Assembly (NCBI GenBank): GCA_943789165.1
Contig: CALSTB010000006.1
Location: 62,001-126,000 of the forward strand
Length of the DNA: 64,000 nt
Source of the DNA: an uncultured Bacteroidia bacterium
GTDB taxonomy: Bacteria; Bacteroidota; Bacteroidia; NS11-12g; UBA9320
Reading direction: 5' to 3'
Below are positions 1 through 8,900 of this stretch, one piece after another. Position 1 is the stretch's first letter; each line of letters starts with the position of its first letter. A program made the translations under genes and the position numbers. The notes below the pieces were generated by a model. It was not told the DNA's origin and searched no databases. It worked only from the letters and a program-made list of their open reading frames with translations.

Positions 1-162
1 AAAGCGAAAACCTTGTTGGTGTCAACAACTCAGCAAGTAGAAGAAATTGCTTATGAATGCGGCTTTAATGAATTGAGCTCGTTCTCACATACGTTTCAAA
101 AAGTGGTGGGTGTTTCACCAACAGATTTTAGGTTGAGCCAAATGAGCAAATCTCTGAGCTAG
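1..162 (+). CDS. AraC-family transcriptional regulator, C-terminal end (partial)
   Basis: The frame is open from base 1 and stops with TAG at 160-162, so only the last 53 residues are visible. They contain the second helix-turn-helix of an AraC/XylS DNA-binding domain: VEEIAYECGFNELSSFSHTF followed by the usual F-K/Q-x-x-x-G-x-S-P-T-D-F/Y-R ending. This domain binds DNA and normally follows a ligand-sensing N-terminal half, which lies outside the window, so the inducer cannot be inferred. The next gene, an SRPBCC protein on the same strand 54 bases later, is a possible target or operon partner. Confidence 0.85.
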   Translation, partial: KAKTLLVSTTQQVEEIAYECGFNELSSFSHTFQKVVGVSPTDFRLSQMSKSLS

Positions 163-216
163 TCGTGCAAGTCATTTGCTTTTACCCTGTTGAACTTTGT
201 ATCAACAATTAAAGCA

Positions 217-837
217 ATGAAAAAACAAGCAACAACATTTTTATCGATTACCGCAACGCTTATGCTGAGCATCAGCTTGCTTTCCTTTAACACCCTTAAA
301 AACACAGAAATGAATGAGAAAAAAGTAAAAACAATTGAGTACAAACTCGAAGGTGACATAATCAATGTATCAGCAGATAGTTTATGGACCATTGTAGACG
401 ACGGTTATGCCAATGCAGGGGTTTGGGCCACCAACGTAGACCATTCAGTTGGAAAAGGAACACCAGAATTTCAGGGCGCCACTTGCGATGAACGGTCTTG
501 CGACATCAATGCCACAGGCTTTAGCGCCATTACAGAAAAACTAGTACAGTACGACACCTCCTTGAGAGAATTGACTTTTTCTGTTACTGAAGGACTTCCA
601 GGTTTTGTGACCTTAGCTCAAAACCATTGGACGGTTGAATCATTGTCTGAATCGACCTCAAGATTAAACATGCATGTAACCATGGAAATGAAGCCTTTTA
701 TGGGCGCATTGATGGCGGGTATGATGCGAAAAAACCTTCGAACGCTTTTGCCGACCATTAGCAACGATTTGAAGATTTATGCCGAAACAGGAAAAGTATC
801 ACCTGCCAAAGAAGCTCGAATGGCGTCTTTGAAATAA
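217..837 (+). CDS. SRPBCC (START/polyketide-cyclase-like) family protein, exported
   Basis: This 206-residue protein starts at ATG 217; an in-frame TTG at 190 would add nine residues in front of the signal sequence and is less likely. The N-terminus is a short basic stretch followed by a hydrophobic segment (residues 5-20), suggesting export. From about residue 40 the pattern of an SRPBCC lipid/ligand-binding fold is seen: a helical 'LWTIVDD..' start, the acidic-Gly turn, 'REL.F.V..GLPGFV' and a long C-terminal helix with 'LRTLLPTISNDLK'. Such proteins bind hydrophobic ligands. No ligand can be named. A clear terminator follows at 861-887. Confidence 0.7.
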   Translation: MKKQATTFLSITATLMLSISLLSFNTLKNTEMNEKKVKTIEYKLEGDIINVSADSLWTIVDDGYANAGVWATNVDHSVGKGTPEFQGATCDERSCDINATGFSAITEKLVQYDTSLRELTFSVTEGLPGFVTLAQNHWTVESLSESTSRLNMHVTMEMKPFMGALMAGMMRKNLRTLLPTISNDLKIYAETGKVSPAKEARMASLK

Positions 838-860
838 TGCGAGACATTTTGAATAATGAG

Positions 861-887
861 AAGGCAGTTTTCGGACTGCCTTTTTTT
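861..887 (+). terminator. Rho-independent terminator
   Basis: Stem GGCAGT (863-868) pairs with ACTGCC (875-880) around a six-base loop, extended by an A-T/G pair, and is followed by seven T residues (881-887). It lies about 25 bases after the SRPBCC stop codon and upstream of the next gene at 930. Confidence 0.85.
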
Positions 888-929
888 ATTTCAACTTTTA
901 AGGATTCTGAAGATTATCTATCATTGCGG

Positions 930-1679
930 ATGAATAAGTCAATCCTCCTGCTCACCTTTTTATTGTTTAGCCTTTTTAGTTTTGGGCAGAACAAATTACA
1001 AGAAACAATCCATTTGAATAACGGTACGGTGGTCTCTGGTACAATTGTAGAATATGTGCCAAACAAGACATACACGATTGTAACTGCAGATGGAAACAAG
1101 TTTGTTTTTAACGTGTCTGACATTGCTAAAATCACTTGGGAAGCACCGACGAAAAGCACAAACGCTACATCAGGATCGCCTTCCAAGAATATGTTTTCTG
1201 AAGGGTATCATGGTTTTGTTGAAACAGGAATAGGAGCGGGTATGGGCACTTACGGACTCGATATGTTTAAGATCGACTTTGTCAATGGCCATCGGTTTAA
1301 TGAAAACGTATTTGTGGGTGGAGGAGTTGGTTTTCGACAAGCCACGGCATCTGGTTTTCCTAGTTTTATCCCATTGTATGCGAATGGTCGTTACAACTTA
1401 ACACCTTCTCATAATGTCGTACCGTTTGCTAGTCTTTCAGCTGGTGTCGCATTTAACTCTACGGATGGACTCAATGAAGGCGGTTTAGTTATCAATCCAG
1501 CGGTCGGGGTACATATCAATAAGTTCAGCTCATTTATGATTAATGCCTCCATTGGGTATGACCTGATGGATGTCCCGTTTTATGAACCTAAAACGCTGCC
1601 TGATTATCCGTTCGTAACGTTGTCGAGAAGAATTAGAACAACCGAAGCTTTTGTGTTCAACGTGGGCATCACGTTTTAA
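930..1679 (+). CDS. Secreted outer-membrane beta-barrel-like protein
   Basis: The 249-residue reading starts at ATG 930, where a signal peptide begins (MNKSILLL...LFSFGQ, cleavage after about residue 20); the frame is open further upstream to 837 but that stretch contains the terminator of the previous gene. Residues 21-70 contain a module with 'LNNGTVVSGTIVEYVPNKTY' and 'GNKFVFNVSDIAKITWE', a pattern I know from the N-terminus of many Bacteroidetes envelope proteins. Residues 90-249 show alternating hydrophobic strands with Gly/aromatic residues and end in 'VFNVGITF', a typical outer-membrane barrel C-terminus ending in F. No specific substrate is recognisable. A weak AACC/GGTT hairpin with a T-run follows the stop. 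Confidence 0.6.
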   Translation: MNKSILLLTFLLFSLFSFGQNKLQETIHLNNGTVVSGTIVEYVPNKTYTIVTADGNKFVFNVSDIAKITWEAPTKSTNATSGSPSKNMFSEGYHGFVETGIGAGMGTYGLDMFKIDFVNGHRFNENVFVGGGVGFRQATASGFPSFIPLYANGRYNLTPSHNVVPFASLSAGVAFNSTDGLNEGGLVINPAVGVHINKFSSFMINASIGYDLMDVPFYEPKTLPDYPFVTLSRRIRTTEAFVFNVGITF

Positions 1680-1722
1680 CCCATTCAAAAGGTTTTTTTT
1701 CTGGTTAGTTTGGTCTTTTTGG

Positions 1723-2178
1723 TTAGTCGATTTTGTTATTATCCAACCAAACCAAGTCTCTAATATTTTTCTGAACCGCTACCGAGGCGAATAGGCTTAA
1801 CGTAAACGACATGCCGTAGAAGCCTTTCTCGCTTAGTTCGATTTCTGCGTTCCAAAGTCCTATGACCAACAACATAGATGCGATGGTGGTAAACCAACTT
1901 ATACCGTAATACACATCGGTTACCGGAATGTCTTCTAGTTTGTCGCGCACCGCTTTTTGGACTGAAATCACTGAAAACAATCCAAATAAGAGGATGGTGA
2001 AATAGTACCCTTTTTCATTGAGTTCCATTTCTGCATTCCACAAGCCAACACAATACGAAACCATTCCAATGAGCAATGCCATCCATGCGGCACCAACAAA
2101 GGCGTTACTTGGTCGTAATACGTGTTTGTTAACTACTTTCTTTTCTGTCTTTTGAGTCAAATCTTGAATCTCTACCAT
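1723..2178 (-). CDS. YiaA/YiaB-family inner-membrane protein
   Basis: This 151-residue protein starts at ATG 2178; an upstream start at 2214 would intrude into the intergenic region. It has two copies of the YiaAB two-helix module: residues 23-76 ('[21 protein letters not shown]' then [12 protein letters not shown] and a second membrane helix) and residues 83-137 with the matching [14 protein letters not shown]. Four membrane helices are therefore predicted. Each module ends in a similar 'SVQKAVRD'/'AVQKNIRD'. The biochemical role of the family is not known to me. It lies 70 bases downstream of a Crp-type regulator on the same strand and may be its target. Confidence 0.85.
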   Translation of the reverse strand: MVEIQDLTQKTEKKVVNKHVLRPSNAFVGAAWMALLIGMVSYCVGLWNAEMELNEKGYYFTILLFGLFSVISVQKAVRDKLEDIPVTDVYYGISWFTTIASMLLVIGLWNAEIELSEKGFYGMSFTLSLFASVAVQKNIRDLVWLDNNKID

Positions 2179-2248
2179 TTTTATGTTTTTTGTTATGGCA
2201 AAGGAAGAATGCACTCAAATCTGAATCAATGAACCTCGGTTAACTAAT

Positions 2249-2827
2249 TTATGAAGACGTGTTTTGCAATTTTGCACGAATGCGACTGAGCGCTTGTGGC
2301 GTGATACCGATGTAAGAGGCTAAAAACTTTTGAGGGATTTCTTTGATTAGACGTGGTTGTTCTTCAAACAACGAAAGGTATCGTTCGGTTGGAGATTGCA
2401 GCATAAAAGCATTTTCTCGCTGAGATAAATACAAAAACAGCCGTTCCGAAAACATGCGGCCTAAGGCGTGGCCACATTTGGTGCTGTTGTAAATCTGATT
2501 GAGATCATTGTAGGATATAGAAATCAACTTGCACTTTGTTAAAGCTTGTAAGTTGAATTCGGAAGCTTGTCTGGTTAGAAAAGATGTGTATGCGTTTATA
2601 AATGATTTGGGGAATGCGATGTTGACAGTAATATCCTTCGCATCTGTTTCATGGTAGAGGTGGAGGATGCCTTCTTCAAGGTAATACAGGTTGGATTCAA
2701 CTTCATTCTGTTTTGTTAAAAAGTCGTTTTTATCGCATGTCACGCGTTTAAGTTTATCCGCAATGATGGCCCAGTCATTTACGTCGATATCAACTTGTTC
2801 TTGTAGAAATGATTTAAACGAATCCAC
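2249..2827 (-). CDS. Crp/Fnr-family transcriptional regulator
   Basis: The 192-residue protein has an N-terminal cyclic-nucleotide-binding-like beta-roll (about residues 10-115, with 'LTKQNEVESNLYYLEEGILHLYH') and a C-terminal winged helix in which 'SPTERYLSLFEEQPRLIKEIPQKFLASYIGITPQALSRIRAKL' positions (about 144-187) form the recognition helix. No Fnr-type cysteine cluster is visible, so a redox Fe-S sensor is unlikely. The start is GTG 2827: an in-frame TAG lies just upstream and there is no ATG nearby, and the protein's N-terminus aligns well in length with this family. It is divergent from the lipoprotein gene at 2924. Confidence 0.9.
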   Translation of the reverse strand: MDSFKSFLQEQVDIDVNDWAIIADKLKRVTCDKNDFLTKQNEVESNLYYLEEGILHLYHETDAKDITVNIAFPKSFINAYTSFLTRQASEFNLQALTKCKLISISYNDLNQIYNSTKCGHALGRMFSERLFLYLSQRENAFMLQSPTERYLSLFEEQPRLIKEIPQKFLASYIGITPQALSRIRAKLQNTSS

Positions 2828-2869
2828 GGCGGTAAGATACTATTTTTGTCGAAGTTCGAGCCGAAACTT

Positions 2870-2901
2870 TTTGGATAATGGGCCATTTGGCCGTATTTTG
2901 G
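2870..2901 (+). promoter_or_regulatory. Candidate Bacteroidetes-type promoter for the lipoprotein gene
   Basis: TTTG at 2870-2873 and TATTTTGG at 2894-2901 are 20 bases apart, close to the Bacteroidetes primary-sigma pattern TTTG-N19/20-TAnnTTTG (one mismatch in the -7 box). The predicted RNA start is about 15 bases before the ATG at 2924. A second perfect TAnnTTTG (TATTTTTG, 2841-2848) lies upstream. Confidence 0.5.
2881..2892. promoter_or_regulatory. Inverted repeat in promoter spacer (candidate operator)
   Basis: GGCCA-TT-TGGCC is a perfect 5-bp-arm inverted repeat located exactly between the candidate -33 and -7 elements of the lipoprotein gene, a position where a bound protein would block RNA polymerase. 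The binding protein is unknown; the divergent Crp-type regulator is the nearest candidate. Confidence 0.35.
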
Positions 2902-2923
2902 AATCAGATAAAATCAATCGATT

Positions 2924-3472
2924 ATGAAAAATGCAATTCTTCTTTTATGCGTCCTAAGCATCGTGTTCTTGGGCTGCAAGGACAAAGACAAATTACCTGA
3001 CAAGGTGAACAAGTATTTGAGTTGCGGTCAAAAACCAGACATAGATACGACACACTTTAGGTTGTATGTACCAAACGCCTATACCCCCGATTATGATTTT
3101 CTGAATGATCAATTTGTGATTCCATGTATCGATTCCGCCTCCAACGTTTTGTTTATTACCGATTTGACAGCGGTGGACTATAAAGGAGATACCGTGTTTA
3201 CTTCAGATACCATGAACAACTATTTGACAGGTTTTAGTGACCGTTGGGATTTTAACTATAGTTCTGGAACAACCGTTGTAGGCACATTACAAATATCATT
3301 TACAGTGACTGATGGAGACTCTGTAGAACATAAGGTGTCTTATTCCATTTGTAGTTTTACCTGCCAATCACTTAAAGAAAGTGGTGTTGAATTGGACTTT
3401 AGTAAACTGATTTTTGAAGATCAGATTCACTGCGGCAAAGGATATATGCCGTCAGGGGAATTTGGTTGTTAA
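2924..3472 (+). CDS. Lipoprotein with a CHU_C-like (gliding-associated) segment
   Basis: The 182-residue product starts at ATG 2924 with a lipoprotein signal peptide: hydrophobic segment then lipobox IVFLGC with Cys at residue 18. Residues 47-67 read LYVPNAYTPDYDFLNDQF, which closely resembles the start of the CHU_C/gliding-motility C-terminal domain (YVPNAFTPNGDGxNDxF), but the Asn-Gly-Asp core is altered and the domain is followed by a different Asp/Thr-rich region and a Cys-containing tail. In normal cases this domain is a T9SS signal at the very C-terminus; here it is in the middle of a lipoprotein. Function unknown. The promoter at 2870-2901 probably drives it. Confidence 0.6.
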   Translation: MKNAILLLCVLSIVFLGCKDKDKLPDKVNKYLSCGQKPDIDTTHFRLYVPNAYTPDYDFLNDQFVIPCIDSASNVLFITDLTAVDYKGDTVFTSDTMNNYLTGFSDRWDFNYSSGTTVVGTLQISFTVTDGDSVEHKVSYSICSFTCQSLKESGVELDFSKLIFEDQIHCGKGYMPSGEFGC

Positions 3473-3505
3473 TTTACCTAATGAAGCGCAGTGGTATGTA
3501 GTGGC

Positions 3506-4903
3506 ATGACCTTCTTGCATAGAATCATCAGATCGCGCGGAATTGCGTTGTTCTGTTTTACGTTTACTGTTTTTTCTTCTATAAAGACGTATGCATCAAT
3601 CCAAACCTTGTTTGAGCAATCAGACGTAGTGCTAACAGGAAAAATCAAATTCATATCGGGTCCAATGAACGGGGATTTAGGCACCGATCATTATTACGTA
3701 ACCTTGGACGTGGACAGTATATACAAACGTCGGTTTGTGAGTCCGACCCAACCCATTCAATTGCATTGGATCGTTTCCAATCTACGTTGTAGTGAGATTC
3801 CTATGAGTAACTGCATCACTAAGCACGAGGGTGAGCAAAAAATATTTTTTCTCAAAAAGGCTCATTTTTTCGAAGGAGCAGAAATACCAGATAGCTTGAT
3901 TTTGACGCTGAACGAGCTCAATCGACAAACAATCCATCAACTAAGCAACGACGATTTGATTTGGATTGAACCATTTAAATCAGAGAAAACATGTAGTCAC
4001 GATTGCGGTTTTTGCCACAGTATCGAAGAAGAAGATTGGGAAAAGGTGGAGAAACACATTGCCAAAAACGCCAATAATGAAAGACGTCTTGACTGGATGC
4101 GGCATCGAGCGATAAAGTGGGTGATGCCCGATAGGTTTATGTTGTCATCATTACCCTCGTATCAAAGCGTTCGTTATTTGTTTATCACCAACAAAAGAGA
4201 AGTAGAAGCTATGGGTTATTTCCAAATTGGCTACTACAAGACCTTTGCCACTTGGATTCCTCATGTTTTGTACAAGCTTTTTAGAGCTCAAGCCTATCGC
4301 CATTTTTCAAGAGAAAACTACGATACCATGATGCTTATGTCGTTTGAAGTCGACAAAGTAACGAGTCCACAATACCTCTCCTTTGACCGATCTCAATACG
4401 AACGACAAATCCACGATAGTACTTGGACGACCACATATGGTGAATCGATTCACCTCGACAGTAACCTTGTGTTGTTGGCCAGTGTTTATGAAGGACCGAC
4501 CGCGTTGTATGAAGACTATAAAACAATGCCGAACTATGAACAGAACGCGTTCAATTACATCGATACTTTATTGAAACACCAAAAAGTATATAGTTTGTGT
4601 GTGATGTCGAATCATGCCATTCCAGCAGTAGCTGCTTACAGTGTTCGGGCATTAGGCAGCTTGAAGGATAGAAAAGCAATACCGTTTTTAATTCAACTCG
4701 CGAATCATGAGGTGGAAGGACCTTTTACCCCAGCTCATTTTGATGATCGAAATGAATTGCGAAAAGCTATTATTGAAACGCTTGACATCCTCACTGGAAC
4801 CACGACTACCAGTCGAACATACCCATACGGTATCCCCGAAAATACCTGGGAAATGAGTTTCTCAATTCCGATGTGGAAGGAGCGTATAAAAATTGATTTT
4901 TAG
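3506..4903 (+). CDS. Secreted protein of unknown function with one CXXCH motif and HEAT-like C-terminus
   Basis: Starts are ambiguous: ATG 3506 (465 residues) is preferred over GTG 3491. A signal peptide precedes 'TYASIQTLFEQSDVVLTGKIKF' (TYASI region, about residues 28-50), whose 'SDVVLTGKI' pattern resembles the first strand of secreted OB/netrin-like modules. A cluster CSHDCGFCH at about residues 162-170 includes a CXXCH sequence (bases 4004-4018), the covalent heme-attachment pattern, although with a single site it may be chance or a disulfide/metal site. Residues 370-430 ('HAIPAVAAYSVRALGSLKDRKAIPFLIQLA') look like HEAT repeats. It overlaps the convergent DUF6695 fragment by four bases. 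Function unknown. Confidence 0.6.
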   Translation: MTFLHRIIRSRGIALFCFTFTVFSSIKTYASIQTLFEQSDVVLTGKIKFISGPMNGDLGTDHYYVTLDVDSIYKRRFVSPTQPIQLHWIVSNLRCSEIPMSNCITKHEGEQKIFFLKKAHFFEGAEIPDSLILTLNELNRQTIHQLSNDDLIWIEPFKSEKTCSHDCGFCHSIEEEDWEKVEKHIAKNANNERRLDWMRHRAIKWVMPDRFMLSSLPSYQSVRYLFITNKREVEAMGYFQIGYYKTFATWIPHVLYKLFRAQAYRHFSRENYDTMMLMSFEVDKVTSPQYLSFDRSQYERQIHDSTWTTTYGESIHLDSNLVLLASVYEGPTALYEDYKTMPNYEQNAFNYIDTLLKHQKVYSLCVMSNHAIPAVAAYSVRALGSLKDRKAIPFLIQLANHEVEGPFTPAHFDDRNELRKAIIETLDILTGTTTTSRTYPYGIPENTWEMSFSIPMWKERIKIDF

Positions 4904-5187
4904 TCTGCCTTAAGAAGGGTAAAACGTTCGTCGTTTTGGATGACGGTTACCTTAGCACAATGAGAAGGAAAGGTGACTTCATAAGGTTTACTAATGTCAA
5001 ACGAAGTATCTGTTCTAAACAATCCTTGACATTCTAAAATACCTTGATCTGAATACCGACTTACCGAAAAATAGGCTTCCTTTAGTTCAATCTCAAACCA
5101 AGATCCTGCGCCTTCGCCCGCAAGCCAATGCGCATGTTTTGAAACATTATTAGGTCTATCTGGAGCTTGAAGAAGATCTGGTAGCAT
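4900..5187 (-). CDS. DUF6695-like protein, C-terminal part, shifted frame
   Basis: This 95-residue frame (possible ATG at 5187) overlaps the end of the upstream frame by 32 bases. It contains 'APDRPNNVSKHAHWLAGEGAG' -like sequence (residues 8-28) followed by SWF, which from memory matches the C-terminal half of full-length DUF6695 proteins (about 300 residues). Together the two frames give about the family length. The simplest reading is one gene broken by a single-base indel (real mutation or sequencing/assembly error) near 5160-5190. Translational coupling of two separate genes, or programmed frameshifting, are alternatives. It has no signal peptide. Confidence 0.6.
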   Translation of the reverse strand: MLPDLLQAPDRPNNVSKHAHWLAGEGAGSWFEIELKEAYFSVSRYSDQGILECQGLFRTDTSFDISKPYEVTFPSHCAKVTVIQNDERFTLLKAD

Positions 5188-5836
5188 ACTCAGTTACATA
5201 TACACTGTTGGTCTCTTGAACCAATTCTGGATTGCCAACACAAACAATTTCATTTTGTAATGCACGTAAATTCCACATAGGCGTTGGACTAACCGTAAAA
5301 GGGAATTTTAACAAAACGTGTTCATCCAATTTAGGACGACCAGCTCTGAGAACCTTATTGACAAACCTCGAACAGTTTGTTCCAGACTGGATGAAAGGAC
5401 CGTCAGAAATAAACTCTTCTGCGATCATCTCGTTTAATTTGTTCTTGGCTTTTTGATAGTGAATGGCTGTATGACTGCCATATAACTCACCAGTTCCATG
5501 GCCAGATTCATTTTGGAATAACTCGCTTAATATTTCCGGGACATTAGTGATGTCGCCATTTTCAATTTGTGCAACCGTATGCATACGAAGTTCATGGTCA
5601 TGTTGTGCATTACGCACACGACCAAACCCATTTGGTGCGTGATATCGGCCAAAATCAAAATATTCACAGGAGCCAGATTCGTTGTTGATGAGAATCAATG
5701 CTGCGTGCCCAACTTTGTAATACCCATTTCGGCTAAATCCAAGGTCGTTCATCAACGTGTCGTACCAAGAACCTGCCTGTTTACAAAGGGTTTCTGGCCA
5801 AGCACAGGCTATGATAAATCCATCTTTTACACTCAT
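5156..5836 (-). CDS. DUF6695 family protein, N-terminal part (possibly frameshifted)
   Basis: The 226-residue frame starts at ATG 5836. Its start 'DGFIIACAWPETLCKQAGSWYD' region, 'YYKVGHAALILIN', 'YFDFGRYHAPNGFGRVR' and 'GTNCSRFVNKVLRAG' are the hallmarks I associate with DUF6695. The order of the conserved His (GHAAL, about residue 44) before the conserved Cys (TNCSRF, about residue 157) is what a permuted NlpC/P60-like papain fold would show; that catalytic role is inference. The end, TRSSSSSR before TAG, looks like out-of-frame sequence, and the expected C-terminal part continues in the other frame (4900-5187). No signal peptide, so probably cytoplasmic. Confidence 0.7.
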   Translation of the reverse strand: MSVKDGFIIACAWPETLCKQAGSWYDTLMNDLGFSRNGYYKVGHAALILINNESGSCEYFDFGRYHAPNGFGRVRNAQHDHELRMHTVAQIENGDITNVPEILSELFQNESGHGTGELYGSHTAIHYQKAKNKLNEMIAEEFISDGPFIQSGTNCSRFVNKVLRAGRPKLDEHVLLKFPFTVSPTPMWNLRALQNEIVCVGNPELVQETNSVYVTEYATRSSSSSR

Positions 5837-5927
5837 TCTGGCAGGTAAGATAGTTTTTATTTTATAAAACTTGTCTTAAAAATAGCTTCTACGGTTTTGG
5901 ATAAAACTAGTGTAATACGGTATAGCA

Positions 5928-5947
5928 ATTGTCGATTTCCTGACAAT
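5928..5947 (-). terminator. Hairpin after the M4 protease gene (weak terminator candidate)
   Basis: ATTGTC (5928-5933) and GACAAT (5942-5947) form a 6-bp stem just beyond the protease stop codon. There is no T-run after it on the minus strand, so intrinsic termination is doubtful. Confidence 0.25.
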
Positions 5948-5951
5948 GACT

Positions 5952-8900
5952 TTAATAAATGAGGTTGAACCTCCCGTTTTTTTCAACTTCCTTGCCGTTC
6001 ATATCAACGCCAGTAATTCTATAGAAATAAAATCCCATTGTAGCTCGAGAGCCATTCGCATTGCCATCCCATGCCTTTTCCGTATCAGTGGATTTCCATA
6101 ATACTTCACCCCAGCGATTGTACACCATGATGTCGTAGTATTCCATTCCTCTTACATATGGTGCGAACGCGTCGTTAATTATGTCACTGTTCGGACTAAA
6201 CGCTGTTGGGATGTACAACACAACATCGTCCTTAATAAAAATGGATTTGATAGCTTCATCAAAACAACCGATGTCGTTTTGCACGTATAAACTGACAACG
6301 TATGTACCTGTGTCCCCATACACATTAACTGCATCATGGTTGGTGGATTGTTGTCCATCTCCAAAACTCCAGATACTTTGCGTATGGTGTTGTGATTCAT
6401 TTTTGAAATCAACCCGCGCATTTAAAAAGCTAGGTAGCAAAGGTGTATAACTAAAGTCTGCAATAGGATGATCGAGTACTGTTACGCCAGGTTTTTGTTC
6501 AGACGAGTCAACACAACCATGGCTATTCGTCACATGTACAAAGACGTCGTATGCTCCTTTTTGCGTGTATGTATTTACTGGATTGGGGTCTGTACTTGAA
6601 TTGCCATCACCAAATGTCCAGCGATATGTTTTTGATGCTTCATAAAATTTATCTGTAAAAGTAACAGGTAGTCCAGTGCATGTTTCAGCCTCCGATGGAC
6701 TAAAGTCGATAATTGGATTCGGGTTGACAGTAACAGATATGCTTGTAGAAACAGAATCACTACAATTGTCTTTTAAGGTTGCTGTAAACGTCCTTGAAAA
6801 CAAAGGAATGATTGTTTTTGAATCTCCTGTGCCAAGTCCATGACTCCAAGTTATTTGTCTTTGACTTTGAATCCCACCAGAATGATTTACAGATAAAATC
6901 GCCGTTTCTCCAAAACACAATATCGTGTCATTGGAAGGAATTAGATGTAAAGCAGGTCGACCTATAACCGTGTGTTCTGCGACTCCATTTTTTGGTGTGC
7001 AACCATCACTAACTTCTAATTGGAAAGTGCGTGTTGAACGAATAACATCTTGTTCAGTATCATTGGTATTGTTGCTTGGCTTCCACAGGTAGCTGTATTG
7101 ACTCGTGTCTCCACCGCTGACTGTACTTGTTAGGGTGATATTCTCTCCATGGCAGGCTGTGTCTTGGCCAATGATTGTGACTTTTAAAGAATCTAAAACA
7201 CCCACATTTACACTTGCGCTTGGGTTGAATTGAGAGCATCCGTCGGATAAGCTTACGGTATACGACGTATTCGTCGTAGGACTCACTGTTTGTGTTGAAG
7301 TTGAAGACTGGCCATTTCCCCAATCATAGGAGTATTGATTGCTCAATCCGCCATTGCCGAAAGCGTTTAGGAAGGCACTACTGCCATAACATATCGTTGT
7401 GTCAGCACTCGTTGAAACCGACAAAGAGTCGCGAACGGTTACCGTATAAAATGCAGTGTCGTCAGGAGTTGTGCATCCGTCAGAAAATTGAATCCAAAAA
7501 GGATGTTGGCCAGGCGTGAGAGGTCCAGTGTTAAACGAAAAATCGGCGCCGTTACCAGTTGTTCCATCAGAAACTAAGTAGTTATACGTTGATAATCCAC
7601 CAGTTGGTTTGACCGTTAATATAGTGGAATTTCCTTGACAGATGGTTGTGTCATTGCTTTGGGCAAAAGTGATGGGAGGTCTTACTTTAATGATGACAGA
7701 ATCATATAAGTATTCATTCATACATTCATCACCAAATGTGATGTACATAACCGTGTCGGCTGTAGCTGTAAAGCTTATGGCTTTATTCCCTTTTACCCCA
7801 TTCCAGAAATAGGCATGATCGGCAGCATCTCCTCCACGACCTAAGGCAGTAAGCGTCACGCGTTCATTATAACAAACCGTTCTATTGCCAGGCTTGAACA
7901 GTCCAAGTGGCTCTTTAAACGTTTTAAATTCCACCTTAAAACCAGTTCCAACAACGTATGGGTCTGAGAAATGACGAATGGTTACAGCACCGTTAAATAG
8001 CGTTTTTGCTTGTCCTCCAAACGGAAGCGTTTGTCCCGTACAACCACCTAATAACGTGGCATTTGTAGAGTTGCCGTCGTACACATAAATAGAGTCGTAT
8101 CGGTTTTCATAGTCCATTTCCTCAAAAGTGATTTGAGCACTATCGCACCGACCAAAATCAACGGTAAGTGTGTCGCGCAACAATCCTTGATAATCCGATT
8201 CACCGTTGTGGTCATAAATAAAACCACTACAAGCGTGCACGGTCGACCATGTGCCTTTTGGCAATAAGTATCCATTACAAATGTCTTGGTTGGAATCTAT
8301 GTCAATATAATTGGCTTTTACAACCGTGTCGTAATTGTTGTTAAAGCAACTTTCTGCAATAAGGGTTACGGTGTATTTACCTTGACTTGGATATACGTGA
8401 GTAGGGTTTTGTTGCGTGGAAGTATCACCATCTCCGAAATCCCAGAAATAGGTTTTTGCATTGATTGATTTATTGATGAATTCAACCGTTTCGCTAGCAT
8501 CACAATACGTAGAATCCCCTTCGAAATCAGCGACTACCTTAGAGCTGTCGTATTCATCTCCAACCCCAACAGCATACCAAGCATTGGTAGTTGCCTGAAC
8601 TTCAGCGCTACAGTCTCCATACAAATCGGTTGCAGATTGAATCGCATAATATCGAGCTTCTTCATAGTCTGAAGAACTGGTTAAATACACGGTTAAATTG
8701 CGATAAGCAATTTGTTCAGCTTTATGTATACCAAGGCTATCCACCTTGTAATTGTCACCATTGTCGTTTGTGCCGGTTGCCCCGTTGGTAAGCACATAAA
8801 ACCAATAATTCTGAACGCCACTATTGGTGTGCACGCCACCATTGTCTCCAGTCCCGCTATACCAATAAGTGCCTTTATACGTACTTGGGTCTCTATGAGT

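Noticed and set aside
175-199. TTTG and GAACTTTG upstream of the SRPBCC gene as a promoter
   Set aside because: The spacing is only 13 bases and the -7 box lacks TA; not credible as the standard pattern.
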